DNA of 64,000 nt from Erpobdella octoculata (lineage: Eukaryota > Annelida > Clitellata > Hirudinida > Erpobdellidae): positions 33,874,042 through 33,938,041 of the forward strand of contig OZ022239.1 of the NCBI GenBank assembly GCA_963978895.1, read 5' to 3'. Positions 21,590 to 32,424 of the stretch are shown one piece after another. The first letter of the stretch is position 1; each line of letters opens with the position of its first letter. Made by a program: the position numbers and the translations under genes. The notes under the pieces were generated by a model that searched no databases, was not told where the DNA came from, and saw nothing but the letters and a program-made list of their open reading frames with translations.

Positions 21590-22370
21590 AAGTAAATTAA
21601 AAACGAATTTTTAAAACCAATGCTCTTATATGTAATTAAAACACAAATTTTGCAATCAATTTTTTCTTATATTACTCTTTTATTTTATATTAAAGTCGAA
21701 ATATCTTAATTATATCGAAATATCGAAATTAATTAAAATTAACTAAATTAATTGACTTATTGTAAAACTAATAATTGAATATTGCATTGTCTTCTATTTT
21801 GAGCATGTATGCAAAATTTGAAAAAAATCTATCATCAGGAAGTGACTCAAAAATTGATTGCAAGATTTGAAACAGACAGAGAAACAAACAGACAGACAGA
21901 GAAACAAACAGACAGACAGAGAAACAGAGACGACGAGTTAATAAAAGCATTGGTAATAATAATAAAAATATCATCAAAAAGCATCGAATTTAAATATCTC
22001 AACTATTTTCATGAAAATTTCGTACACGCTTGAGAATCGCGGTCAGTGAGTGTGGTTCGTGTTAACTTGGTAAAATAGTCTGCCAGTCGGTTAGCGTTTT
22101 GTGGTCAAGAAAACCCTCAAAAAAACCCTCAAGAATACCCTCAAGAAACCCCTCGATAAAACCCGCAAGAAAATTAACTAAATTAATTGACTTATTGTAA
22201 AACTAATAATTGAATATTGCATTGTCTTCTATTTTGAGCATGTATGCAAAATTTGAAAAAATCTATCATCAGGAAGTGACTCAAAAATTGATTGCAAGAT
22301 TTGAAACAGACAGAGAAACAGACAGACAGAGAAACAGAGACGACGAGTTAATAAAAGCATTGGTAAAAAG
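21590..22370 (+). repeat. Dimer of repeat R1b with a ~200-bp spacer
   Basis: R1b copy 1 (21590-21957), then a spacer with CCCTCAAGAA-type repeats, then a shorter R1b copy 2 (about 22170-22370). The same order occurs in reverse at 28615-29457, so the dimer is itself duplicated. R1b copies end in AATAAAAGCATTGGTAA. Confidence 0.8.
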
Positions 22371-22591
22371 CCTCAATGATATTGACGAACATTCCAACAA
22401 CAACAAAATCAAAATTGCATATGACAAATAGACAATAGAATAGACCAATGAGGCTATGTAAAAGTAATCTATTTCGCTTGATATATGTGAGAATAGCGTT
22501 CATCAGACATTTGAAATATTAAGTTCGTTTTATATTGTACTCATGTATGTATATCTATGATTGTACTATTTCTTTAACAATTATTATCTTT

Positions 22592-22644
22592 GTGGCGGCT
22601 GGATTCGAACCGCTAACTGACAAGGCCTCGCAGCCATCACCAAG
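22592..22644 (-). repeat. tRNA-like remnant (possible SINE promoter)
   Basis: On the minus strand it has a perfect Pol III B-box, GGTTCGAATCC (22601-22611), and an A-box-like TGGCTGCGAGGCC about 25 bases upstream. The boxes are too close, and no matching 5' acceptor strand is visible, so it is not a working tRNA gene. Confidence 0.35.
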
Positions 22645-22822
22645 TTTATTTAACGCATTAAGGATTGTGCGTATTTATTATTTGTATTTTTTTATTCGTG
22701 TAATAAACAAACATGACAGAACACAGGAAGGTGACCATCCTTCCAAACAAATCGCGTGACATTAAAGAAATGAAAAGTCTTTAAAGCGTAATAATGAAAC
22801 AATACTAATGATGATCAGGATG

Positions 22823-22962
<140 letters not shown>

Positions 22963-22992
22963 GAAAAAAACAAAAATAAAGAAGCAATAATG

Positions 22993-22998
22993 TTTATT
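22993..22998 (-). terminator. Polyadenylation signal of the TFIIB-like gene
   Basis: AATAAA on the minus strand, 75 bases after the TFIIB-like stop codon. Confidence 0.5.
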
Positions 22999-23072
22999 TC
23001 AAATATGTTTGCCAAACTGACAAATGTCTCAATTTGTAGCAGTTAATGCACGTCTCTGGTTTAGTCTGGTCT

Positions 23073-23987
23073 TCATTTTGAAGAATTCCCATCAGGCGCC
23101 AAAAGTCTCTGCTCGTGGCTACGCACAATTTCGTACACGGTGTGTATTGTGCTATCCGCCGCTCCTGTAGCTTCGCTGATTTCTTTAGAAGTCGTAGACA
23201 TGCCGAAGTGCTGGCATGCCATGTATATTGCCACTGCTATTTTCGAAACCGGAGATCTTCCTTCCAGAAACTGCTGCTGATCGATCCTGCGTATGATCTG
23301 CTCGACCATGTTTGTTACATTTGAGGGAAGACTGAGCCTGTTGCAGTATCTGCTTGTGTACTGGATCGTAGAAGGAGCTTCGATGTTTAAATTCAACGAT
23401 TTCGTCATCGCTTTGCAGGCTCTTTGTATATACTTCACCGCTACGGTCGTTGCCCCGCAGATTTCTTTGTACGACCGAGAAACTCCGGCATGAAGGCAGG
23501 CCAAATAAATGCAAGCAGCTGATACGGCGGTTCGACTTTTGCCTTTGATGAGTTTGTTCTCGTAAGCTAATTTGTACATATGCTTCGCCTCGTCTTGAAT
23601 TCCTTTGGGCACGAGCAGTCTCTCGCTGACTTGCTTGATTTCTGAAAACGCTTCTGTCAAGGATCTGTTTTTGCTGGTCAAGTTTCTTTGAGAATTTTTT
23701 AAGCTCACGCTATCCGGATCGTCTCTTGAGAACTTAATTGAAGTCGTTAAATCGTTGTCCAATAAGAGGTTTTCAGCGGCTCCGACTCTGGAGTTATCTT
23801 TGTTGTTTTTGTCGCCAGTGTCGCCGAATGTCCTCCATTCGGAGCTAACATCTATAACTCTGTCCTGCACCACGAGGCCGCACTCCGAGCAAATAACGTC
23901 CCCGGCGTGGTAGTCATCGATTAATATCGCATCGGGGTGGTAGCGACAGGTGACTTTCTGAAGATCAACTCCGAGGCCTTGGTTCAT
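23073..23987 (-). CDS. GTF2B: Intronless, divergent TFIIB (general transcription factor IIB)
   Basis: 304 aa from the chosen start; human TFIIB has 316. TFIIB links TBP on the promoter to RNA polymerase II. The zinc ribbon has all four ligands (Cys14, His17, Cys33, Cys36). The B-reader region SEWRTF and two cyclin-fold repeats follow, with the GRSPVSKIAVAIYMA element in the second. The start at 23987 puts Cys14 almost exactly where Cys15 lies in human TFIIB. The frame is open 43 codons further upstream (to 24116), but that extension looks unlike TFIIB. The frame has no intron or disabling change, and a polyadenylation signal follows closely. The cyclin repeats look much more diverged from vertebrate TFIIB than is usual for this conserved protein. 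I infer a retroposed paralogue, possibly tissue-specific. It could instead be the only TFIIB of a fast-evolving lineage. Confidence 0.9.
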   Translation of the reverse strand: MNQGLGVDLQKVTCRYHPDAILIDDYHAGDVICSECGLVVQDRVIDVSSEWRTFGDTGDKNNKDNSRVGAAENLLLDNDLTTSIKFSRDDPDSVSLKNSQRNLTSKNRSLTEAFSEIKQVSERLLVPKGIQDEAKHMYKLAYENKLIKGKSRTAVSAACIYLACLHAGVSRSYKEICGATTVAVKYIQRACKAMTKSLNLNIEAPSTIQYTSRYCNRLSLPSNVTNMVEQIIRRIDQQQFLEGRSPVSKIAVAIYMACQHFGMSTTSKEISEATGAADSTIHTVYEIVRSHEQRLLAPDGNSSK

Positions 23988-24118
23988 TTTTGAACTTAGA
24001 ATGAAAACAATATCAGCGTATACGTAATCAACAAAGAATTGTCGGACAGACCTGCCTTTATCTTTCGGTTGCTTGAGAAATGGATAGATATGATTACAAC
24101 GATCCACATTGGCCACGG

Positions 24119-24450
24119 AATAAAAAACTTAGAAATATTAAAATTAATTTTATTGTCTTTGGTTAAAAACTAATTAGAAATGATAATTAACGAGTAAAGA
24201 TAAAAAATAATTTGTTTTTAAAATGCTTTTATTCGCCTCTTTATCTGAGTCAACGAACTAAAATTTTTGAATCTAAAACAACCGTTACGCTCAATCATCC
24301 GTATTGGTTAATTATTTTGAACCTCTGGCGACTTATAAAAAAACATCCGTACTATTTAATTATTTTGGACTTCTTGCGACTTATACATAAACAACTTGAT
24401 TAGTTTTAATTGATTTAAGGCCTAATTCATGTCGGAAACATTCAATTCAT
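24119..24450. other. Gene-free stretch upstream of the TFIIB-like gene
   Basis: AT-rich. Contains two imperfect copies (about 24295-24340 and 24345-24390) of a ~47-bp unit with CATCCGTA and TTATTTTG. May hold the TFIIB-like promoter. Confidence 0.4.
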
Positions 24451-24545
24451 GTATTGTCATCCAGAATAAAGCTTTCATGAAAGTTTTAGAGCTCTAGGTG
24501 GTCGAAAAGTGGGTGAATGTTTGTTTCTAAGATTTGATCACCACA
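24451..24545 (+). repeat. Diverged R1-type repeat
   Basis: TGTATTGTCATCC, AGTTTTAGAGCTCTAGG and AAGATTTGATCA occur in the same order as the R1 core. The copy runs straight into the (CAAA)n array. Confidence 0.55.
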
Positions 24546-24834
24546 GACAAACAAATAAACAAACAAACAAACAACTAAGCAAACAAGCAAACAAACAAAC
24601 AAAAACAAACAAACAAACAAACAAACAAACAAACAAACAAACAAACAAACAAACAAACAAACAAACAAACAAACAAACAAACAAACAAACAAACAAACAA
24701 ACAAACAAACAAACAAACAAACAAACAAACAAACAAACAAACAAACAAACAAACAAACAAACAAACAAACAAACAAACAAACAAACAAACAAACAAACAA
24801 ACAAACAAACAAACAAACAAACAAACAAACAAAC
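24546..24834 (+). repeat. (CAAA)n microsatellite, ~290 bp
   Basis: Slightly imperfect at the left, then more than 60 perfect copies. It sits where other R1 copies carry their short A-rich tail. Confidence 0.97.
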
Positions 24835-25744
24835 CAGGAGTGGGTGAATGGTGTAGCCATAGATATCTAGATAGGCTATATAGCCTTATTTGCTGTTTTT
24901 GTTTGGTTTTACGCGCGCAGTGGAGTTTTAGTTTGTGCCTCCTGACTGACCATAGACAAGAGATTTGTTTACATTTGTCAACACCGGCGGCTTGCCTTAC
25001 TTCGATAAACAATTCATTCCAATTTTGCAGTTAACTATTATAAAGCAATGACAACGCGTTATTCTTTCAATATTTGTTTATCATAGATTAATTTATGACT
25101 TTCTATCAAAATTTCTTTGTTTCTTCAGCGCATACTTTAATTGTTTTTGACAGAAATGACTTTTATAAATTCCCTTGAATCTTTTGGTTTAAACTTTAAA
25201 ACCATAACGTTTTAAGAAAATGCTTTTATCTGAAGATAACTGATAGTCATATGTATCTATTTTATGCTGATAGTTTAAGTTTCAGCATAAAATCTGAATG
25301 CATTATGTCTTCAAAGACATTTTCTTAAAAGAGATATCTTAGACTTAGAACTAAATCCTGACTAGGTTAGATTAGCAATAATAGTTACTGGCTTTTTCTA
25401 AAGTACATAATAATTTTTAGAATAACATAGATTATTGAAGTCACTACCAATTCTTCTATGCCCTGAAATGAATCTACCTGAGGCGATTGCATTTATTTAC
25501 CTAGTTTTTAAGCAAGTAAAAAGCACTATGCCAACTATCGAGTTTATATTTATTCCTTATCACTTTGCGATTACATTTGTGTAGTATCAGTTCAGTACAC
25601 AGTTTCCAATAATGTTGAAATAGATTTGCAAAAAACTGAGGCAACAAACTATGATTTTACAAATGTTTTTATTAATACAATAAATTTTGTTTGGCTTTTC
25701 AATGAACAAAAACTGAAAATGGGACAAAAAATTGACAATTTAAG
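24835..25744. other. Gene-free stretch
   Basis: AT-rich. No domain or structured repeat recognised. The short plus-strand frame near 25626 overlaps the transposase remnant antisense and lacks coding character. Confidence 0.5.
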
Positions 25745-26453
25745 TTACTGTCCACTAAATAAAATTGTTTTAGTTAGTTTTTGTCTTAAACCTGAACTTT
25801 TAAGGTTTTGAGTATTAATTTTTGCTCGCTGATACTGTCTTAACTTAAAAAACTCATAAACGATCGAATTAAGCAGTAGATAAGAATGATTGTCAATGCC
25901 ATCCTGTGTATCTCTTATATGATCCCCCAGGTTAAAAATATCTTTGGATCCAATTGATGTTAATGTTTGGCGAATAAGTTCTTTTATTTTAATTTCATCT
26001 TTGGCATTTGTGGCTGATACATGTTGTCCTAAAAATTTTTCTGCTGTCTCACATACCTAAAAAAAAAGTTTTTTAAAAATACCATATTTATAAATAATTA
26101 ATCTTAATTTTATCTTACTTTTATAACTGCAGAAGAAGGAAAGACATGACCACCTTTATTTTTCACCACTAGCAGTTGCAGTCCTATTTCATGTCCTTGG
26201 TTCTTGTGCTCATCAACTAAACTGTATCTATAAAATTGAAAATATTATTTAGTAGTGAAAACACAGGAAACAAAAATTTATGACTGTAACAATTTATAAT
26301 TTGAACCTGCAAACATTACATTCCAGTTTTTAAATAGCTTGGATACAATCCAACCAGCGATGTAGCTAATTACATTTTCTATCAAGACTTGAGCAAGTTC
26401 TGAGTCGATTCCATAATCACCTGGTTCTTCAAACACTTCTTCATAAATGTTGT
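25745..26453 (-). pseudogene. P-element/THAP9-like transposase C-terminal fragment
   Basis: Three minus-strand segments with exon-like borders: 26453-26307, 26227-26119 and 26056-25745 (stop at 25745). The first encodes LIENVISYIAGWIVSKLF, like the YIAGFVVRKL motif of P-element/THAP9-type transposases. The second ends KNKGGHVFPSSAVIK and joins in phase to VCETAEKF, like the RGGL..PS..V..C...EK motif of the same family. The junction between the first two segments is out of frame by one base. The N-terminal THAP domain and catalytic core are not found. A decayed transposase gene is most likely. The family call rests on motif memory. Confidence 0.5.
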
Positions 26454-26459
26454 CTGTTT

Positions 26460-27230
26460 AATAAATAAGCAAATAATTAAGATTGGTACCAGCAAAAGAA
26501 ATAACAATGAAAAATTTATTACAAATTTCTTTTCTTTATTTGTGAAGATAATCAAGATAAGAAGTTTCATCTTGCGGCATCACATTCCCTGTTTTTCATT
26601 CTAGTTATATAACTATAAGTCAGTATTTCTTAATCTACTTTACATAATTTAAGTGTAAGCAAACCTGTAACATTGTTTTGAATGTATTAATTAAACTATA
26701 GCTTTTTAATCCAAACAAATTTACAGATTACATGAGCTTGTGGCATTTGTTAACATAATTTTTACATCATAACCCCCACCTATGCATATCAAAACCAGTA
26801 GATTAAGACACACTTGTTTCAATTTAAACAAGTTTATTTAAATTACTAGAATCATAAATTGTGGAGTTGTTGACTAACATTATAAGCATGAACATTTTTA
26901 ATTTCAAATGATTTAAAATGGTGGATGAATAAATAACATCAGATCAATTTTTTAGTCAGATATCATAGTTGTATTATTGTTATATTATATCATAGTGAAA
27001 CACAAATCAGGACCAGTATAACTGAGTATAATAAATAGGATATATGAGCTCGGGGAGTCAATTAACACTAAGTATAGTTCTTATACAGGTTTTTCAAATA
27101 AAAAACAGCAACATCTACAAAAAAACTAGAGCTTTAGCAGATTTGTCATGTATCGTCATAATACACCGGCAACAAATATCGCTCAAATGAGCAAATGTAA
27201 ACAAGCTCAGGTTGAAAATGGCAGCTTTCA
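26460..27230. other. Gene-free AT-rich stretch
   Basis: Nothing recognised. Might contain unrecognised upstream exons of the transposase remnant. Confidence 0.4.
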
Positions 27231-27275
27231 AATTGTACAGGAAATAGATTGATATGTCCCATCTATATATCTATG

Positions 27276-27318
27276 GGTGTAGCAATGCATAAATAACATA
27301 CCTATATACATACATACA

Positions 27319-27352
<34 letters not shown>

Positions 27353-27386
27353 CATACATACATATATACAAACATTCATTTTTATA
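27276..27386 (-). mobile_element. 5' end fragment of a Helitron, head-to-head with the next one
   Basis: On the minus strand it reads ATAAAAATGAATGTTTGT, then (GTAT)n and GCATTGCTACACC, the same order as the 5' end of the neighbouring Helitron (27387 on). It loses similarity near 27276. Together the two 5' ends form a palindrome at 27368-27413. Confidence 0.65.
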
Positions 27387-28433
27387 TCTATATATATAAA
27401 AATGAATGTTTGTATGTATGTATGTATGTATGTATGTATGTATATAGGTATTGTATTCATGCATTGCTACACCATTCATCCGATGGTAATGAAATTTTCA
27501 CACAACCTTGAGAGTCAAGGGGAATCAAATATAGAGAAAAAATTTTTGAAATCCGTCACAAAATGAGCGGAGCGGAGCGGGTGAGCAAGCGGGAACTATA
27601 TATATTTATGTATGTGCGTATGTATGTGTGTATGTATGTGTGTATGTATGTATGTGTATGTGCATGTATGTGTGTCTGTGTGTGTGTTTATGTATGTACT
27701 AGCGGAGATACCCGGCGTTGCCCGGGTTTTTAGAGGTTTTTCTAATGTTTGTCTCTTTCTCTCCCGTTTCCTTTCCCACCTGCTTTCCCACTCCTGTTCG
27801 CTTTCCCGTTTTCGGTCGTTTTCCCGCTGCCGGTCGCTTTCCCGCTCCCGGTCGCTGTCCCGTTCCCGCTCACGTTTGCTCTCCCATTCCCGCTCACGCT
27901 TGCTTTTCCGTTCCCGCTCGCTGTCCATGCCGGGTCGCTTTCCCGTTTCTATAATAGACAAACTAACCCACAAACATTCATATATATATATATATAGTCT
28001 TAGCAAATCTATTTTACGTTTTATAGGCTAACAGAAGTTATGAAAGAATAGAAAAGAGAAAATGAGCGTGAACGGGAACGGGAACGGGAGAGCAGCCGTG
28101 ACCGGGAATGGGAGAGCAAGCATGACCGGAAATGGGAGAGCAAGCATGACCGGGAACGGGAGAGCAAGCGTGAGCGGGAACGGGAAAGCGACCGGGAACG
28201 GGAAAGCGACTGGAATCGGGAGAGCAAGCTTGGAAGGAAACGCGAGCAAGAGAGAAAATCGATAACAAAACTTCTGAGCGGGAAAGCGATCGGGAGCTGG
28301 AAAACGACCGAGAGCGGAAAAGCGACCGGGAACGCGACGAAAACGGGAAAGTGGAGAAGGAAACGGGAGCGAGAGAGACAAACATTAGAAAAACCTCTAA
28401 AAACCCAGGGCAACGCCGGGTAACCCCGCTAGT
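27387..28433 (+). mobile_element. Composite Helitron (Helitron inside Helitron), copy 1
   Basis: 5' end TCTATATATATAAAAATGAA at 27387, preceded by A. 3' end is the hairpin GGGCAACGCCGGG, then CTAG at 28430-28433, followed by T. Inside is a second Helitron in the opposite orientation (27699-27995). The remaining sequence has CGGGAACGGGAGAGC-type minisatellites. The whole composite recurs inverted at 55739-57006. No Rep/helicase gene, so it is non-autonomous. Confidence 0.8.
27699..27995 (-). mobile_element. Nested Helitron (minus) within composite copy 1
   Basis: On the minus strand it starts near 27995 with CTATATATATATATATGAAT and ends with the hairpin CCCGGGCAACGCCGGG, then CTAG at 27702-27699. 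It is full of short GGGAAAGCGACC-like repeats. Confidence 0.75.
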
Positions 28434-28439
28434 ATATAG

Positions 28440-28512
28440 ATAAATTTAAGAAGCAAAATTTATTAAAAAAATAAATTTAAGAAGCAAAATTTATTAAAAA
28501 AATAAATTAAAG
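28440..28512 (+). repeat. ~32-bp tandem repeat, 2.5 copies
   Basis: Unit contains AATTTAAGAAGCAAAATTTA. The third copy is partial. Immediately follows the composite Helitron. Confidence 0.85.
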
Positions 28513-28614
28513 AAGCATTTTGATAATGACGACAAAAACCTGTATTGTCATAGTAACTACAAGCATATTTTTACGATACGATGTCAATATGAAATTTTTA
28601 GCTCTCTTCAAACC

Positions 28615-29457
28615 ATGTTTTTATTTTTTACCAATGCTTTTATTAACTCGTCGGCTCTGCTTCTCTGTCTGTTTCTCTGTCTGTTTCTCTGTCTGTTTCT
28701 CTGTCTGTTTCTCTGTCTGTTTCTCTGTCTGTTTCTCTGTCTGTTTCTCTGTCTGTTTCAAATCTTGCAATCAATTTTTGAGTCACTTCCTGTTGATAGA
28801 TTTTTTTCAAATTTTGCATACATGCTCAAGATAGAAGACAATGCAATATTCAATTATTAGTTTTACAATAAGTCAATTAATTTAGTTAATTTTCTTGAGG
28901 ATTTTATCGAGGGGTTTCTTGAGGGTTTTCTTGAGGGTTTTCTTGAGGGTTTTCTTGAGGGTTTTCTTGACCACAAAACGCTAACCGACTGGCAGACTAT
29001 TTTACCAAGTTAACACGAACCACACTCACTGACCGCGATTCTCAAGCGTGTACGAAATTTTCATGAAAATAGTTGAGATATTTAAATTCGATGCTTTTTG
29101 ATGATATTTTTATTATTATTACCAATGCTTTTATTAACTCGTCGTCTCTGTTTCTCTGTCTGTCTGTTTGTTTCAAATCTTGCAATCAATTTTTGAGTCA
29201 CTTCCTGATGATAGATTTTTTCAAATTTTGCATACATGCTTAAAATAGAAGACAATGCAATATTCAATTATTAGTTTTACAATAAGTCAATTAATTTAGA
29301 TAATTTTAATTAATTTCGATATTTCGATATAATTAAGATATTTCGACTTTAACATAAAATAAAAGAGTAATATAAGAAAAAATTGATTGCAAAATTTGTG
29401 TTTTAATTACAGATAAGAGCATTGGTTTTTAAAATTCGTTTTTAATTTACTTGTTTA
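28615..29457 (-). repeat. Dimer of repeat R1b, inverted copy of 21590-22370
   Basis: Read on the minus strand it has R1b (29457-29090), the same ~200-bp spacer with CCCTCAAGAA-type repeats (29090-28890), and a second R1b (28890-28615). The tail tract at 28661-28759 has expanded into a 12-bp array (GTTTCTCTGTCT). Confidence 0.8.
28661..28759 (+). repeat. 12-bp minisatellite GTTTCTCTGTCT, ~8 copies
   Basis: Near-perfect array inside the reversed R1b copy, expanded from the short tract present in the other R1b copies. Confidence 0.9.
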
Positions 29458-29463
29458 AATTAC

Positions 29464-29693
29464 CTTTCACTTGTCTCAAGCTGTGATCGCATGGCAAACT
29501 TCTTAAAAAGTTTAAAATACGTCCTGGCTGAGTCCCCCAATAGACTTGTAATTTTTGAAAATAAATTTGTATGATAACAAGTCTCTAAAATAGAAAAATA
29601 TTGACCACAGTCTTCTAAATACTTGATATGTGAAGCATGCGAGGATTGAAAATATAAGAAACTTTCAAACCAATGGGGGAGAAAAAAGAATTG
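29464..29693 (-). other. Possible orphan exon, unknown product
   Basis: Minus-strand frame open for about 76 codons ending at a donor-like GAAAG/GTAATT. The composition looks protein-like (LPHWFESFLYFQSS, then DSARTYFKLFKKFAMRS). Repeat R1b begins within ten bases of the donor. No family recognised. It lies upstream, on the same strand, of the P-like transposase remnant and might belong to it, but phases do not join directly. It could be chance. Confidence 0.22.
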
Positions 29694-29699
29694 TTAGTT

Positions 29700-31775
29700 A
29701 GGTACTTTCGGTGAAAAAACGATAAATTAAAAAAATGAAAAAAACAGCCGCTGCATGTGCGGTGCTGTTTCGTGACCTTTGATTTAACCTCTTGTTAATG
29801 AGGTCGAGTGACATCAAATCGGGTCAGGTGTCGGCACCTCTGTCGATCTTATTAAGATGCATCGTGCCCTTTTCGCGCTCGTGCAAGCGCCGCGCTTCGG
29901 AGCCAGGAACCCGGAGCGGCCGACGTGTTCCTTTCATCTCATTGTTTACAAACAAAATATTCGTGCCGGGAGACATGCGCGTGAAAATAGGGATGTGCCT
30001 AGTGATGTTTAAGCACTTCCCGAACTGCCGGAAAGGTCGTGTTTACCATTTATAAGTGTGTACAAAAATAAATACTGGTATTTGACGATGACTAAGATGA
30101 TGTAATGGCGATAATGGTGATCTGACTACGATCAAAAAGACAGTCAGACAGAAAATAATGCTCATGACGACATGTAACACCAGCTTAGTTACCAATGTAG
30201 CAATATCACACTCTTGCTAGTGCAACAATATCACACTCTTGTTATCACATTGATGAATAAGACGATGACTCGTCATCAAATTAATTTCTATCACATTCTA
30301 GATAATTAAGTTTTTTAATTTACTTTCAAGTTAAATTCGATTGATTTGAGTTTGAAACTAATTTCAACCCTTGGCAATAAAATTAATACTTTGAGAAACA
30401 GTTGTATCGTTTTTTGATCACATCCAATCACACGCGTGACCACTTGAGCACGTGCGGGCATGCGATTTGTTGTCGAGTGCGTGTGATTTGATGTCGAGTG
30501 TGTGTGTGGTTGTTAGTCGAACCTCGCGTGGCTTATCTTTTTCTCTTGTATAGAGAAACTCTTTTTCAGTTTGTAACCCTCTTATCTCTGATACGTGTAA
30601 ACAATTCGTTTACATCAAAGCGTCGTCGTCCGAATAGCTTTACTTTAATCCGCCCTCCCTCGCCATTCAAACTCGTAGCTTATTTACACTCGAGATAGTA
30701 TCGGCGGACAACAATTTCAATTCAATACAAAACAAAACAAAACAATGAAGATATTTATAGCGCAACTTCTATGGAGCTTAGCGGCGCTGATTTTCCCGAC
30801 GTTTACTCGTAATACCTCTGCGCATTCATGGTAATAAAGTCACTCAGTATCTCGCCAATAATTTAAGTCTTCAACTATCTGCCATATGCCATTATGGAAA
30901 GAACCAATTAGATCAGATTTGAAAATGCGGACTTCTTTAAGAATTATTATTAGAAATTTTAACCGCTATCAACAATACCAAGTTAAGCTGCGTATGAAAG
31001 TTGGCCCATAGTACTTTTCAGTGTCAGTTTTGTGGTGAATTGGTGACATATTACATTGGACTCTCCCAGAAATCAGTTTTCTTATTTTTTCACAAGGAAA
31101 ACATGTAATTCGCACAAACCGTGCTCCCCTGCCCACCACCGAACTTTATTTCTCTTACGACACCCGTACCTACTAATGTAATAATACCCATAAATACCCA
31201 GCCACGTGGACAATCACAAACAAACAAACAAGTAAAACTGTATTGAACTTCGTACGAGTGATGTAGTTTCATCGCATGTCATGAATGTTGTCGCCTTGAA
31301 TCTCAGTCAGTCTGTCTAAGTGAATCTCAGTCTACGTTAAATATAACGCATTTAGTATTATTTCTGTCCGTTGAATGAAATCTTTTTTGTCCCTAAAATT
31401 AAGCAAAATGTTTTTTAAACAATTTTTCTTACCGAAATTTAGAGTTTCAAGGTCATCAAAAACAAAAATTACGAGGTTAAACCCCCCCATCGTCTTTCTG
31501 TCTGCGAGAATCGAATTTCTCTGGTTTTCATCTTTCGACGATTGACGCACTGACAGCTCGACCAACCACCGGTACATCAACAATGACATTCCTTGTTCGG
31601 AGAGGACAAGGACGATCCAAGATGAGAAGGATGAGTGCTAGCATTAGCCACTCTATCCTGTCTCTTCCCTGTCTCCGACTTTCTGTAGGGAAACAATGGA
31701 AAGTGTTCATTCGAAGGATCTTCTTCGCACCCATCTGGGAAAGCGTTGACGGAGATTGTATCAACGATGGCTGGG
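29700..31775. other. Gene-free region with a short GC-rich island
   Basis: 29830-29960 is clearly GC-richer than its surroundings (for example CAAGCGCCGCGCTTCGG). 30420-30510 has several CACGTG/GCGTGTG-type motifs. No coding exon or transposon was recognised. Possible distal control DNA, but nothing specific can be shown. Confidence 0.35.
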
Positions 31776-31824
31776 GTGATGATAATGATGATGATGATGA
31801 TGATGATGATGAAGATGAAGATGA

Positions 31825-31885
<61 letters not shown>

Positions 31886-32110
31886 AATGACGGTGATGAT
31901 GATGATGATGATGATGAGTGGTGATGATGATGATGGCTGGGTGATGATGATGATGACGACTAGAGTTATAATGATGATGACTGCGGTGATGATGATGATT
32001 GGGGTGATGATGATGACTGCGTTGATGAAGATGTTCTTAATGAAGATGATGCTGATTTTGATGTTGATAATGATAATGTCGGTGATGATGGCAATGATGA
32101 TGATCCTCAT
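31776..32110 (+). repeat. (TGA)n trinucleotide-rich tract
   Basis: Imperfect (GATGAT)n with GGT and other interruptions over about 335 bp. The Asp-rich, Met-rich and Ile-rich frames over it are artefacts. Confidence 0.95.
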
Positions 32111-32424
32111 TGCTGTAATTATATTTGCCTGTGCAAATTACATTCACTCCCGAACTGAGTAACTTTTACCTGACTTCGCACTAATCCAAGTTACAAATTC
32201 AAATCCGTAGGTAAAAAGACGGGAGCTTTCTGAAGTCGAAATGATATCTTTTAAGCACACATTCGGAGAAAGAAATTAATAATGAAAATTAGATTGCAAG
32301 CAGTGTAATGATAGAAAGATCGAAAAATAAAACCAGAAAAAATTTCAAAAAAGAAAGTGTTTGAAAAAAATGGAAGAAATTGAAATCAAATCGCACATTA
32401 CTTGTGCAATTACAAAATAGAGTT

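Noticed and set aside
22592..22644. tRNA gene on the minus strand
   Set aside because: The B-box is perfect, but no cloverleaf can be formed: the A and B boxes are too close and the acceptor stem lacks its partner.
23988..24116. 43-residue N-terminal extension of the TFIIB-like protein
   Set aside because: It does not resemble TFIIB, and the internal Met places the zinc ribbon at the family's normal position. Kept only as an alternative start.
24486..24860. Phe-Val-Cys-Leu repeat protein, looks like a membrane protein
   Set aside because: Translation of the (CAAA)n array; no real coding signal.
31577..32162. Poly-Ile, poly-Asp and poly-Met frames
   Set aside because: Shadows of the TGA trinucleotide tract.
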